Of a stretch of 64,000 nucleotides of DNA, positions 45,275 through 58,215 are shown piece after piece. The stretch covers positions 15,721,000-15,784,999 of the forward strand of contig CM076145.1 of NCBI GenBank assembly GCA_038025085.1. Reading direction: 5' to 3'. Within the stretch, counting starts at the first letter, position 1. Every line of letters begins with the position of its first letter. Origin of the DNA: Tetragonia tetragonoides (Eukaryota > Streptophyta > Magnoliopsida > Caryophyllales > Aizoaceae). A program made the position numbers and the translations under genes. The notes beneath the pieces were generated by a model. That model saw nothing but the letters and a program-made list of their open reading frames with translations, had not been told where the DNA came from and did no database searches.

Positions 45275-46134
45275 TGTTGTGAGTCCAGCCATATTTATAC
45301 ATATTTTATTTATGTATTATTATTTCAGAAAAAGAAAAGAAAAAAAAAATTGAACTAGCTGATTGAACCGAAATGTTTTCGGTTAGCTAGGTTTTTTTTT
45401 TTTTTTTTTGGTGAGATGGCCTTTCCTTTTCATGGGCCTTATTCCTCTTGAGTGGCACGTGACCCCTTTCTAGTGGGCATGCTTTTTTATTAGCTCCCAA
45501 GGGAAGCTTTACAAGAGGAGAAAAAGAACAGGGGAGAACGAGAGTGTGCTAGAGACAAGTGAGAGAGCTCAGTAGCTCACAACAAAAAGAAGAGGAGAGC
45601 CGACACACAAAAACAAGAGAATATTGAGTGAGATTTTTCTGGAATTTCTTCCAGATTACAAGGGGCAGTTAATATTGGTGTTGAGGTGATTCAACCTTGG
45701 TTATTGCTCGGATTTTTCTTCACGGGTTCGGCTACAAGGTGTGTTTGTGCTCAATGTGAGGTTGTTCAATAAAGGTAACTTTTAGGGTTTGGTCTCTAGT
45801 ACTTTGGGAGTAGTATTGATAATTGATATCAATTGTTTACTCAATTCTAGAGCTAAGGTGTACCTTTGGTTGATTGTTGGTGGTGTTTCAAGTTAGGTCA
45901 AAACTTGAAACTTGAACTTGTTGTAAATTGCTATTTTGCTTATAGTGGATTTACTTGTCGGTTTGGCCCGTGGTTTTTTTACTCTCCACACTAGAGGGTT
46001 TTCCACGTTAAAATCTGGTGTTCATTTATTTACTGTCATATATTTGTTCTGGTTGTTTTATTGTGATTGGGTTGTGTAATTTTGGACGATTGTGTTGTTG
46101 TCGATCTTGTGGGTATTTGTCTTGGACCCCAACA
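45275..46134 (+). repeat. 5' LTR of the Tork-like element (860 bp)
   Basis: Starts TGTTGTGAGTCCAGCC and ends TTGGACCCCAACA, immediately before the PBS. Partner of 50161-51009. Confidence 0.93.
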
Positions 46135-46136
46135 AC

Positions 46137-46148
46137 TGGTATCAGAGC
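46137..46148 (+). other. Primer binding site (tRNA-iMet)
   Basis: TGGTATCAGAGC two bases after the 5' LTR, complementary to initiator Met tRNA, the usual primer of plant copia elements. Confidence 0.92.
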
Positions 46149-46168
46149 ATTGGTTATTATTTGTAGAC

Positions 46169-49100
46169 ATGGAGTCTAGTCATAATTCCATGGTTAAATT
46201 GACATCGACCAATTATTCCATATGGAGACCCATGATGGAAGACTTGTTGTATTACAATGATTTATATGACCCGATTGAGGTGGATGAAAAAGTTACTGTC
46301 CCAGTTAAACCAGAAAAAATGACAGATAAAGATTGGGAGAAAATGAAAAGGAAGACCTTGGGTACAATTAGACAGTGGATTGATATTAACATATTCAATC
46401 ATGTGTCCCAAGAAACTGACCCATTTGACTTGTGGAAGAAATTGGAAGGTCTTTATGAGAGGAAGACCGCTCACAACAAAGCTTCTTTGATTAAGAGGCT
46501 GGTAAATCTCAAGTTGAAGCATGGGAAGTCAGTGTCTGAACACCTTAATGATTTTCAGGATGTTATTAACAAGTTGACGTCTATGAAAATTGTTTTTGAT
46601 GATGAGTTGCAGGCTTTGTTCCTATTGAGTTCAGTGCCAGACAGTTGGGAGACATTTGTTGTGTCTATTAGTAACTCAGCTCCGAATGGTGTGCTCTCTT
46701 TGGATGTGATCAAAGATAGTATGTTTAATGAATAAACCAGGAGGAAGGAGATGGGTACTGATAACTCACAGGCACTTGTTATTGAGAATAGAGGAAGAAG
46801 CAAAAATAGAGGTCCTAAGGGACGTGGCAAGTCAAAGCACAGGTCCAAGTCTAGAGATGGCAATGAGACCCGTACTTGTTACTACTGCAACAAACCTGGT
46901 CATATCCAGAAGTTTTGCTTCAAGATGAAAAGAGACAAGAAGCAAGATCACCAGAAAGATGGTGATGACAAGAACACAGCAGCAACCACTACACATGCAG
47001 AAGAACCTGACACTATGGTGTGTGCAGATGGTGAGTGTCTTCACATTGATGATTGTGGTTTTGAGTGGGTTGTTGATTCAGGGGCTTCGTACCACTGTGA
47101 ACATGGGTAATTCGAGTTCTGCGAGGATTGTTGGCATGGGTGATATTCGTGTACAGACAGATGTTGGGTGCATATTGATCTTGAGAGATGTACGACATAT
47201 TCCAGATTTGCGTCTAAATTTATTGTCACCAAGTGTTCTTGATCGAGAGGGATATCGACATTCACTTGGAGGTGGTAAGTGAAAGTTGTCTAAGGGGTCA
47301 ATGACAGTGGCTCATGCTGAGCTATGCTGCATACTGTACAAGACACACATGCTTGTTTGTTCAGGAGAGATACATGCTGTTATGGAGAACACTTCTCCGA
47401 ACTTATGGCATCGGAGATTGGGGCATGTTAGTGAGAAAGGAATAAAGCTACTTGCTGGTAAGTCTTTTATTCCTGTAGATACTACTATCTCTCTTGACCC
47501 GTGTGATCACTGTTTAGCAGGAAAACAACATCGAGTTTCATTCCCTAAAAAGTCTCGCAAGAAGAAAGTAAAGTTAGAGTTGGTACACTCTGACGTGTGT
47601 GGTCCAGTAGAGGTGAAATCTCTGGATGGTAACAGATATTTTGTTACTTTTATTAATGATGCCACACGGAAAACTTGGGTTTATATGCTGAAAAATAAAA
47701 GCCAAGTGTTCGAGATCTTTCAGAAGTTTCATGCCATGGTAGAGAGGGAGACAGACAGAAAATTGAAGCGTCTCCGCACTGACAATGGAGGTGAGTATAC
47801 CTTGAATGAGTTCGAGGGTTATTGCTCGAGACATGGTATTTGACATGAGAGGACAGAGCCTGGTACCGCACAGGACAATGATGTTGCTGAGAGAATGAAC
47901 AGAACCATTGTTGAGAAGGTGAGATGCATGCTGAGAATGGCAAACCTTCCGAAGTCGTTTTGGGGTGAAGCGGTCAGAACCGCTGTCTACTTGATAAACA
48001 GAGCTCCGTCAATTCCTTTGGGCTTTGATGTTTCCGATTGTGTTTGGTTTGGGAAGAATCCTTCTTATGCTCATTTGAGAGTATTTGGGTGCAAAGCTTT
48101 TATGCACGTGCCAAATGAACAATGATCTAAGCTTGATTCGAAGAGCACTGCTTGTATATTTGTTGGTTACGGTGATGAAGAATTTGGTTACAGGTTCTAT
48201 GATCCAGAAAAACAGAAAGTTTTAAGGAGCCGAGATGTAGTCTTTTATGAGCACGAGATGGCGGCAGGCCTCTTGGGTGCAGGTATGACTACTAGCAGTA
48301 CAAATTTGCCTTTTGCTATTGATGTTTCTCCTGTTTCTGTTTCTGTTGATCAGCCTATTGTTGAAGAGCATTGGCATGAACATGTTTATGAGGATGGCGA
48401 AGAAGTGCAACCTGGTGATGATGTGCAGCAAGATGCACATGAGACAGAAGAGGTTTTTGAACAGGGGGAGCAGTCCACTCCACAGGTGGATGATGCACCG
48501 GTTAGAAGGTCATCCAGACAGCATAAACCTTCTACCAAGTATCCAAGTTCAGAATTTATCCTTGTCACCAATGAGGGGGAGCCAGAGAGCTTCCAAGAAG
48601 CATTGTCTAGCCAAGACAAAGTTGAGTGGCTAGAGGCTATGCAAGAGGAGATGGATTCTTTGAAAAAGAACGAGACTTATGATCTTTTGAAGCTTCCTAA
48701 GGGGAATAAAGTGTTGAAAAACAAATGGGTGTTCAAGTACAAGAAAGATGGCAACAAACTAGTGAAGCGGAAGGCTAGAACTGTGGTGAAAGGATGCAAC
48801 CAGAAGAAGGGCATCGACTTTGATGAGATATTTTCACCAGTGGTAAAGATGATATCCATTCGTATGGTGTTGAGTCTAGCTGCTAGTTTGGATTTGGAAC
48901 TTGAATAACTTGATGTAAAAACAACATTTTTACATGGATATTTGCACGAGAAAATTTACATGGAGCAACCTGATGGATTTGAAGTTAAAGGGAAAGAAAA
49001 TCTAGTTTTCAAGTTGAACAAGAGTCTTTATGGGCTCAAACAGGCACCAAGGCAGTGTTATAAGAAATTTGATTCGTTTATGAGAAACAACAACTATAAA

Positions 49101-50115
49101 CGAACTCATGCAGATCCTTGTGTGTATTTCAGAAAGTTCCCTGGAGGTAACTTCATTATCCTTTGTTTGTATGTTGATGATATGCTCATTGTTGGACAAG
49201 ATGCAGATATGATTCGCAAGCTCAAGGAGAACTTGTCTAAGTCCTTTGACATGAAAGATTTGGGTCCTGCAAGACAGATTTTAGGCATGGAAATTGTTCG
49301 TGACAGAAAAGCTGGAAAGTTGTGGTTGTCACAGGAAAAGTACATTGAAAAGGTACTTGAGAGATTTAATATCAAGAATTCCAAGCCGGTTAGTACACCG
49401 CTAGCAGGTCACTTCAAGTTGAGCAAGCGAGCTTGTCCTACTACTGAGAATGAGAAGGCAGGTATGTCTTCTATTCCGTATTCCTCTGCTGTTGGTTCTT
49501 TGATGTATGCAATGGTCTGCACAAGATCAGACATCGCACATGCTGTTGGTTTAGCTTATCCAGGAAAAGTTCAATGGGAGGCAGTGAAGTGGATCTTGAG
49601 ATATTTGCGGGGAACCTCAAAATTTATTTATGTTTTCGAGGTGGTGAGCCTATACTTGAAGGCTTTACAGATGCAGACATGGATGGTGATTTGGATAATA
49701 GAAAATCTACCTCTGGTTACTTGTTCAGATTTGCAGGGGGAGCCATCTCATGGCAATCCAAGTTACAAAAGTGTGTAGCTTTATCTACGACACAGAGTAT
49801 GTGGCAGCCGTGGAAGCAGGTAAAGAGATGCTTTGATTAAAGCGTTTCCTTCATGAGTTGGGTTTGAAACAAGGTGACTACACTGTATTCTGTGATAGCC
49901 AGAGCGCTATGGATTTGAGCAAGAATACTATGTATCATGCCCGCACAAAGCACCTTGATGTGCGGTACCATTGGTTGCGTGATGTGATTGAGGAGCAACT
50001 AATGAAATTGAAGAAGGTCCACACTAGCAAGAATGACGCCGACATGTTAACGAAGGTGGTTCCCGGAAGCAAGCTTGAGTTATGTAGCCAGCTTGCGGGT
50101 ATGGCGTCCAAGTAA
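46169..50115 (+). pseudogene. gag-pol polyprotein of the Tork-like element
   Basis: Gag starts 'MESSHNSMVKLTSTNYSIW' at 46169. Zinc knuckle 'CYYCNKPGHIQKFC'; protease 'WVVDSGASYHC'; integrase finger 'LWHRRLGHVSEKG' and 'CDHCLAGKQH'; integrase core 'HSDVCGPVE', 'LRTDNGGEY' and 'AERMNRTI'; RT active site 'LYVDDMLIVG'; RNase H 'TDADMDGDLDNRKSTSGY' and 'HARTKHLDVRYHWLRDVI'. Breaks: TAA 46733-46735, a frameshift near 47100 right after the protease motif, TGA 47280-47282, 47841-47843 and 48123-48125, TAA 48906-48908, and frameshifts near 49630 and 49795. It ends at TAA 50113-50115. No functional polyprotein can be made from this copy. Confidence 0.93.
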
Positions 50116-50144
50116 GTGCTGAAATTAATCTCTCCTCCGAAATG

Positions 50145-50160
50145 GGCTGGAGGGGGAGAT
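50145..50160 (+). other. Polypurine tract of the Tork-like element
   Basis: ggctggagggggagat directly before the 3' LTR. Confidence 0.85.
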
Positions 50161-51009
50161 TGTTGTGGTCCAACCACATTTATACATATTTTATTTATGT
50201 ATTATTATTTCAGCAAAAGAAAAGAAAAAAAAAATTGAACCAGCTGATTGAACCGAAATGTTTTCGGTTAGCTAGTTTTTTTTTTTTTGGGTGAGATGGC
50301 CTTTCCCATGGGCCTTATTTCACTTGAGTGGCACGTGACCCCTTTCTAGTGGGCATGCTTTTTTATTAGCTTCCAAGAGAAGCTTTACAAGAGGAGAAAA
50401 AGAACAGGGGAGAACGAGAGTGAGCTAGAGACAAGTGAGAGAGCTCAGTAGCTCACAACAAAAAGAAGAGGAGAGCCGACATACAAAAACAAGAGAACAG
50501 TGAGTGAGAATTTTCTGGAACTTCTTCCAGATTACAAGGGGCAGTTAATATTGGTGTTGAGGTTATTCAACCTTGGTTATTGCTCGGGTTTTTCTTTACG
50601 GGTTCGGCTATAAGGTGTGTTTGTGCTCAATTTGAGGTTGTTCAATAAAGGTAACTTTTAGGGTTTGGTCTCTAGTACTTTGGGAGTAGTATTGATAATT
50701 GATATCAGTTGTTTACTCAATTCTAGAGCTTTGGTGTACCTTTGGTTGATTGTTGGTAGTGTTTCAAGTTAGGTCAAAATTTGAAACTTGAACTTGTTGT
50801 AAATTGCTATTTTGCTTATAGTGGATTTACTTGTCTGTTTGGCCCGTGGTTTTTTACTCTCCACACTGGAGGGTTTTCCACGTTAAAATCTGGTGTTCAT
50901 TTATTTACTGTCATATATTTGTTCTGGTTGTTTTATTGTGATTGGGTTGTGTAATTTTAGACGATTGTCTTGTTGTCGATCTTGTGAGTATTTGTCTTGG
51001 ACCCCAACA
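50161..51009 (+). repeat. 3' LTR of the Tork-like element (849 bp)
   Basis: Starts TGTTGTGGTCCAACCAC and ends TTGGACCCCAACA. Followed by the TSD copy ttgtg. Confidence 0.93.
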
Positions 51010-51055
51010 TTGTGGTGGCAAATAACAGTAGCTAAAGAGACTAAACTTTATAGTG

Positions 51056-51408
51056 ATACATCACCTTTATTTATGTTTATTTCAATAATTTTCATTAGAA
51101 TAAATAAAATTAAGTTGATGAGAATAGATCCTTAATCAATCAGAGATCGGTATATAAGCTTCATAATTAGATTGAGATCATCATGTAAGATACGGAGTAA
51201 TAATACTTATACAATCCTTGTGTCCTTATGATACATCACTTTATTTATGTTTATTTCAATAATTTTCATTAGAATAAATAAAATTAAGTTGATGAGAACA
51301 GATTCTTAATCAATCAGAGATCGTTATATAAGCTTCATAATTAGATTGAGATCATCATGTAATAAGATACGGAGTAATAATACTTATACAATTCTTGTGT
51401 CCTTATGG
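51056..51408 (+). repeat. Tandem duplication, 2 x about 175 bp
   Basis: 'atacatcacctttatttatg' at 51056 recurs as 'atacatcactttatttatg' at 51231, and the copies stay nearly identical through 'gatacggagtaataatactt'. No coding capacity. Probably a recent unequal-exchange or replication-slippage duplication. Confidence 0.88.
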
Positions 51409-51418
51409 ACTATGGTAG

Positions 51419-53170
51419 CCTATTTTTGGAAAACTCCGTCAACACCAATATGATACCCTTTTTCTTGAGGATAGATGAATATGATACTTGAAATTATATC
51501 CACTACATATAATAGATTAATTGAAATATGCTATACATGTTCCACAACCGGCTATGCTTAGGGTTGGAATTCTAATTGGGATGACGTGAAGAGATATGGT
51601 TCTGTTTTTGTTACTAGTAGTACTATAGTACTATTATATGCTCTTGAATTGTGATCTTGTCAGATATGTATACATCCTTTTTAGTTTTATAACGAAATCC
51701 TTTTATGGATATATAAACCGAGCCAAATTGAGTATTACTGTGCTCGCTCGACTCGTTTATTAAACCAACATCAAATTATCATATATATTTTTCTACCAAA
51801 AAAAAATAAATTATCATATATCTTCGTTGAACAGATCAGACCACGCTATTAATCCATATCAATATCAATGCGGGGTCAAGCTAAGCAATTTGGTCGAATA
51901 CCTAGCAAATGCATATAACAAGGACATTCCCCTCATCATATAGAGTACTATCTTCGTTTTGTGCTTCATCCATTAAGTAATGTACAACCTAAGTTTAAGA
52001 TTTAATCAACAGTAGATTTTTATAAAGATTTATAACTAGATTGAGATCATATTTTGGGTAAGATAATGCTAGCCTACTTACTAGCTAGAAAACTCCGTCT
52101 ACACGCATATGTTCCCTTTTTTTATTTTTTATTTATTTTTATGGTACACGAATATGATACATGAAATTATCTATTACATAGTATATATTAATTTAGTTTT
52201 TTTCACACGATTAACTCACAGCGATTACTCGTATGTTAAGTGTGTACGGATGGATAAATACCGAGGATATGTAATAGCCTGGGAACAAAGACGGAGCATC
52301 TAAGGTGGCCGTGGCCCCTGTCAGAATATTTAGATCATAAGTTTTACATGCACACGGTTGAGATTGTGAACATGCTGGTGTAGTTAGTGTAGCGCTCAAC
52401 TTTAGAAGTATTTGTTTCCGTTGGTCGTGGGCTCGAGTCCAAGCGATATAATTTTTTTTTTTTTTTTTGTCATTTGTTTATGTTTTCCTTATTGTGGCCT
52501 ACACGGCTACCCATATTATTCTTTAGTTTGTTGTCTGTTGTTTTAGAATGTCATATTTCTCTCATTTTTTTTTAGTTTCATGAATATAATTGGCCTTTTA
52601 ATTTATTTTCTTAATCAACCACTCTAATAAATTTGATTTAATTTCTATTTGTTACATTGTTCAACATTATTTCCCTCGTATAAATAGACATTATTGATTA
52701 GTGATTTGCTTTTTCGTATTACTTCAAAAAATGTATGTAATTTTCATAATAAAATATACTGAAAAATTAGAATGATTTTAAGAAAATTTAACCACGATTT
52801 TAATGAAGTTTGTGTTCGTGCATTGGTCGGCCCCCCTCCACCTACAATCCTGCCTTTGTCCCTGCTTGAGAAGTGGGAATCACACACACCCAGTAAGCCA
52901 ATAAAATAAATCTTAAAAATATGTTAAATAAAAAAGTTTAATGCAAATTGTACTCATAACCATTGTCATGAAATTCGGCCTCATCACGATCAACTGCACC
53001 ACCCATCCATTTCAATACACATAGTATATTAATTTAGTTGAAATATGCTATAGATGTTCCAGAGAACCAGCTGATATTTAAGTGTTGGTAATACTCTAAT
53101 TGGGGTGTGAAAGGGAGGACGTGAAGCGATGGTTTTGTTTTTGTTACAATTATATACTCTTGTCAGATCT
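51419..53170 (+). repeat. Diverged segmental duplication with an insertion
   Basis: The segment 51419-51670 ('ggaaaactccgtcaacac', 'ttgaaatatgctatacatgt', 'gacgtgaagagatatggtt') has a diverged second copy at 52073-52199 plus 53019-53170. The second copy is split by about 820 bp, and its break is flanked by a near-identical 21-24 bp repeat, 'acatagtatatattaattta' (from 52176) and 'acatagtatattaatttagt' (from 53019). The region has no gene. Confidence 0.6.
52281..52864. mobile_element. Possible hAT-like element, old
   Basis: 'gggaacaaagacggagcatc' at the left and the reverse complement of the right end, 'cagggacaaaggcaggattg', form an imperfect inverted repeat, followed by 'ggccgtggccc' and 'gggggccgacc'-type GC-rich blocks seen in many plant hAT elements. 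No target duplication was found. Confidence 0.35.
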
Positions 53171-53494
53171 CAAGTGTGTTGTGACTGTATTCTTTTTGAG
53201 TTTTCTGAAGAATTCATGTCGTGGACAGGTGTATCGTATCATGATTTGGATTGTGTGATCTGATAAACATATAATAATTCAGTAGGTATCCTGATGATAA
53301 GTGACCTTTATATATATATATATACTCCTTTTAAAACAATACCACACCCCTAAATATAAACTACCCAAAATATCTCTAAAATGTTTATAAAAAAGAAAAA
53401 AAAACTCAGAAATGCAAACACACACAACACACACGATACAAAGAAAGAGGAAGAGAGAAGAGGAGGAATAATGAAGATGCTTACTAACTACTAA

Positions 53495-53686
53495 GGCCCT
53501 GTTCTCTTGAACGGAATGGTGCGGGACGGTGAGGAACGGAATGAAACGGAACGACGCGGCGCGGATAATTTAAAAAAATATGAGACAAAATAAAGTACAG
53601 AATGCGGAACGAAACGGGGCGGAACGGAACGGAACGTATTGAAACGGAACAAAATGTAGCATGGAAACGACGAAAAGAACAGGGCC
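53495..53686. mobile_element. PIF/Harbinger-type MITE (192 bp)
   Basis: Ends GGCCCTGTTCTCTTGAACGG and GAAAAGAACAGGGCC are inverted repeats flanked by TAA at 53492-53494 and 53687-53689. The interior is rich in 'ggaacggaac'. A (TA)n microsatellite lies nearby at about 53311-53322. Confidence 0.85.
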
Positions 53687-54599
53687 TAAGTGAGACTTGT
53701 TACAGTAGAACTCCTCCACTTGTACATTTCTAATTCTATGCCCAGACTATTTCTTGGTAAAGCTTGTGTAAGCGTGCAGCGCTCAAAGTTGACGCAGATA
53801 ATGGAAACTTGCGCCTAAATTGGGTATTTCTCACCTGCCCCTAGTTTAGGCGCAGGTATTTTTCACATGCGTTTATGTTAGGCGCATGTCTTTTTGATTT
53901 CCAGAAGAAAAATAATAATAATAATCTACGTAAATTAAAAACTTTTTTTTTTTTGGGTGACTGTTTTTTGTTGTCATCGTGATTCAGATTGATTGAACAC
54001 TTGATTTGAACCGTAAAATGATGACACGATTCTCAGAGAGTGTTTTATGACGACAAAACTTATGTTTTTATTAGTATTAGTATTATAACTTGGGTAGGGG
54101 GGAGGGAATTAGGGCCTAAAGTTATAAAAAGGGCAAATTTGGCAAAATTTTAATAGGGGTGTGGTATTGTTTTAAAAGGGGTGTGGTATTAATGCAAACT
54201 GTTTTCAAATTCTATTTTCTATTTGACTTTTAAGTCATATATGTCATAAATTTTGACCATTAATTTGTGAAAATTGAAAATAATATAAAGATTTGCAAGA
54301 TCAAAATAGTTTTCTTACTTTCATTTTTAATTGTATTTTGACAATATCAATCTTAATATTTATTTATTTTATTTTTTTTGGTTTTGCATGTCTTTTGTGG
54401 ATTTAGTTCACCGTGGACCAATTACACTAGTGAAAATATTTAGGGACATAGAGGGTATATTTAAAAGGATTTAGACTATTGGCCCACACAAGTTTTTGTA
54501 TTTTTGGTTTGACTACAGGTTTACCTAAATCCTTTGGGCCAAGGCTAATCTTGTTCGCAATGGGTCGGCCTACGAAGGGGTAAAGTACTCCTACTAAGT

Positions 54600-54690
54600 A
54601 ATTTCTTCATTCACAAGATTCGAACACTCGATCTTGCTTAAGGGACTAGAGTACCGAACCACTCACACCAACCATTTATTTAATTATAAT
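54600..54690 (-). mobile_element. tRNA-derived SINE fragment
   Basis: The minus strand reads 'tggtgtgagtggttcgg' (box A-like) and 'gtgttcgaatcttg' (box B) at tRNA-like spacing. The sequence between cannot form tRNA arms. The rest of 53690-54890 is AT-rich and without a recognisable gene; the last 150 bp should hold the promoter of the glycosyltransferase gene. Confidence 0.4.
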
Positions 54691-55071
54691 TATGGATAGT
54701 TAAAGTGTTATTTTCAAAATCGTGCAAAGTCAAATAAAAAAACTCATTTTAGAATAGAGAGACTCAGTATATCTATATCCCATCAAAATCTTTGCTATAA
54801 AAGAATATAAATCCTGCACAACAAACAATTGTAAGAGCTATTAAGCAAGTCAAATAAAGTACTATAGTAAAGAGCTTAAGCAATCCGAAAATGGAAATAG
54901 TAGGTGATAAACCATTGGATAAGCCATTGCATACAGCAATGTACTCATGGTTTGCTCTTGGTCACCTTACATCATTCCTTCATTTGGCCAACAAATTAGC
55001 TGAGAGAGGTCACAAACTCTCTTTTTTCCTCCCACCAAAAACCCAACCCAAATTAACCCCTCACAACCACC

Positions 55072-55377
55072 CAGGGCCGTCCCTAAGGTTTTAGAGGCCC
55101 CGGGGCGGGATAAAAGTGAGGGCCCCTGATGTATGAATAACTTGTTTTATCGCAAAAAAAAAAAAAAAAAAAATAGAGGCCAAAGATATTTGAACTCAGG
55201 ACCTAATGTACATAAGGAGCAACACAACTCATTTTCAACCAAGGAACCACCCCCTTTTTCATGTTTAGTGTTTGCAAGTTTTTTTTATTTAACTTAATTT
55301 TTCATTGTTGTTTGGGCTCTACTCAGGCTGGGGCCCTAGGCGGTCGCCCCTCTGGCCACCCCCTTGGGCCGGCTCTG
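55072..55377. mobile_element. Non-autonomous hAT element in UGT exon (306 bp)
   Basis: CAGGGCCGTCCCTAAGG and the reverse complement of the other end, CAGAGCCGGCCCAAGGG, are flanked by a perfect 8-bp TSD, caaccacc, at 55064-55071 and 55378-55385. The insertion lies in coding sequence of the glycosyltransferase. The interior has a poly(A) run and a SINE-like 'gacctaatgtac' block at 55155-55255. Confidence 0.92.
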
Positions 55378-55777
55378 CAACCACCAACCTCACCTCATCA
55401 CCTTCATCCCGATCGACGTCCCCGCCAGAGCAGAGACAGCTGCCGACGTTCCCTATGAGGCCCGGTCCCTCATCATGGTGGCAATGGACCGAACCAAGGA
55501 CAAAATCGAGTCCTTGCTCGCTCAGCTAAAACCTGACTTGATCATGTTTGACTTCACCGAGTGGCTACCCGGGCTCGCCCGTGAGCATGGAGTTAAGTCC
55601 CTTTTCTATGCTACAATGCTGCCTGTTAGTTGCTCATATCTGCTCCCTCGAGCTCGGGCTCAGCCCGGTGGCAGGGACTTGACAAGGCCTCCACCTGGTT
55701 TCCCGGTATCCAAGTCTATGATCGCGTTGCGGGCCCAGGAGGCCCGTGCCTTGGGGTACGCGATAACTCAGATGGAG

Positions 55778-56669
55778 TGTAGACACAAAATATGCATCTG
55801 AAACAAATAACAAAGTCAAAATATGTGAACAAATATCAATTTGTACTTATCATTGAATTTGGGTTACAATCTCTATATATTCTCTATTTAGCAAAGAATA
55901 TAAAAATCCCTTGATTCAATCTCCACTTTGATTTGGTGACGATTCACAGACTAGAACTATAGATCGCAAACGTCAATTTGATTTGTTGAGAAGGGCCAAT
56001 TAAGGCTTTATCTCATTCAAAAGGTTGATTTTGTTGATGTAGACTTTGGGTCGAGGGTCGACTGACTTGATCTCGATTTGAAGCTTTGAGTTGGAGAAGA
56101 ACCCTTGATTGATGACTTGGGAGTCTTTAATGGAGATCTTCTGTTGTAGACGAACTGCAACTTCACCCTTTGATGACTTGGGATTCTTTGAGTTGTTGTC
56201 GGGGCAGAGCTTGGCCTTTGGGTTTTCTGCCTCCCTTCCTCCTAGGGCTGTCCCCTATTTATAGTGGAGGAGGAGAGACTTGTAGATGAGTGGTAATCTC
56301 CAAAAGATAGAGTTTCACCCCATTATTCGATGAAAAGATAATGTTTTAATAATTATCTTTTGGGTATTGAGAGTTACCTCCATCACGAACTCCCAAAAAA
56401 GATAATTATCTCCAATTTAATTAGGAAATAATTATTATCTTTTAGTTTAGATAATTCTATTCATTTAAATAGAAATTATTCCTTTAGGAGACATTTACTC
56501 CCATCCTTTTGTGGGTCGCGTATGACACGTGGCAACCTCTAATTTGTCGGCTGCTTCAGTTTGGAGATGACAAATGACTTTATTTTATTGGTCAGTCAAA
56601 TTATCAACGGTGGACCTTCCCTTACCAGGTGATGCATTGTAATTGGCTGACAATTTTTTGCCTTCTACA
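55778..56669 (-). repeat. LARD-2 3' LTR (892 bp)
   Basis: Plus strand starts TGTAGACACAAAATATGC and ends GCCTTCTACA. By eye it differs from the other LTR at about 20-22 positions (2-3%). A minus-strand TATAAATA lies at 56256-56263. Confidence 0.93.
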
Positions 56670-56688
56670 ATTGCCCCCTCGAGACTTG
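56670..56688 (-). other. LARD-2 polypurine tract
   Basis: The minus strand reads caagtctcgagggggcaat immediately before the LTR start TGTAGAAGG. Confidence 0.8.
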
Positions 56689-57734
56689 GCTACGGACACG
56701 ATTTGGAGTGTTTTGAGTGGTTGGATCTCGAACGCTTGAATTTGAATTTGTACCTGGACTTGTTTTTTCTTATTTTTTTCTGTTATCTTTTTGAAAGATA
56801 GCTAAGATTTTCACCTTTGACAAGGTAAATGAAGGAGCACATAAACCCAAACTTTTTTTAAATAGGCTTATCTCAATTTCCGACTTGAATTTGAACATAC
56901 TCAAATTTAAGTATGAGTTGCTTTTTATTTTCACTACCTTTGAGAAGGTAAACGGTGGAGTAAAGTAACCCAATAAAAATTTGAATGGGTTATTAACATT
57001 TTTATTTCCAAATGGATTTGGAAAACATATATGCCTTATTCAATTTGTGGGCTACATGACTTGAGGCCCGAGTTGAACATTCTAGCGTAATTTTTTCCTT
57101 TTCTTTTCGAATGCAACTTGGATTAGAGGTCCTTTAAGCCTGAAGGACAGACTTGAGTCCTATGCTGGTGATCTGCTTGAAACTCTGCCTTCAATTTGTA
57201 TGCAAATTTGTCGTTTCTTCTTTGTTCCTTAACACTGTTACAATAGCTAGCTAAATTAACATTGACTTGCCTCCTCTTCCATACGCATATGCCAACGTAA
57301 TTGCTTTTGTCTTCATATGATATGAATATATGATCATCGTGAGTTTGATGAATATCACAGTAGCATATTAACTTACACCCTTTTTTTTTTGGTGTGTAGG
57401 AATAAACAAATCTCCTTAAGAGCCACAGATCAACAACGATTTTTTTTGTGCCCCTTTTTTTTGTGCTCCGGCTCTGTTTAACAAGACTGATCAACCATTC
57501 AACTGATCATGTTCCAATATAGTCTGATCCAACTTTTACCTTGATCAGATTGCAGGATATATTTGAACTTCCATGTATCTGAGATTCAGAGGTAGGCAGC
57601 ATATAGTTTCCTTTGTTTCCTTTTAGCTTGGTGGCAGCAGCATGTTTGACAATAGGAATTAAGATTCCTGATCCTTCTTCTTTATTTGTGCCTCAGTTAA
57701 AAGTCAATTTTGCTAAAGCATTGAAACTTTAATG

Positions 57735-58215
57735 GCGTCTATGACAATGGACTTAATAAAGACATTGAGGAAAGAGCTACCATCGACATCAACAAAGGTT
57801 TCATCAACAGAGACGTCACCAACGGAGGCTTCACCAATGAAACATCATCAACGGAGACTTCACCAATGGAACACCATCAACGGAGGCTACACCAACATAA
57901 TGACATCAACGGCGGCTTCACCAACATAATGCCATCACCGGAGGCTTCACCAACGGAGACGTCATCAACGGGGCTTCACTAACGGAGACGTCATCAACGG
58001 GGCTTCACCAACAGTGATGTCATCAACGGAACGTCACCAACGGGGCTTCACCAACGGAGACGTCACAAACGGTGACGTCATCAACGGAACGTCACCAACG
58101 GAACGTCACCAAGGGAGTCTTCACCAACAGAGATGTCACCAACGGAACGCCACCAACAGAACACCATCAACGGAGTCTTCACCAACAGAGACATCATCAG
58201 CAGAGGCGTCACCAA
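57735..58215 (+). repeat. Tandem array in LARD-2, 'caacgga' type
   Basis: More than twenty short units built on 'caccaacggagacgtcatca' and variants, with irregular 12-30 bp spacing. Open frames rich in Thr, Ser and Pro over it are by-products. Confidence 0.88.

Larger units (their letters stand above)
45275..51009 (+). mobile_element. Ty1/copia element, Tork/TNT1-like, complete but decayed
   Basis: 5' LTR 45275-46134, PBS, gag-pol, polypurine tract, 3' LTR 50161-51009, flanked by a perfect 5-bp TSD, ttgtg, at 45270-45274 and 51010-51014. All structural parts are present, but the polyprotein has at least five stops and three frameshifts. Protein blocks resemble the tobacco Tnt1 group. The two LTRs differ by several percent, consistent with age. 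Confidence 0.93.
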
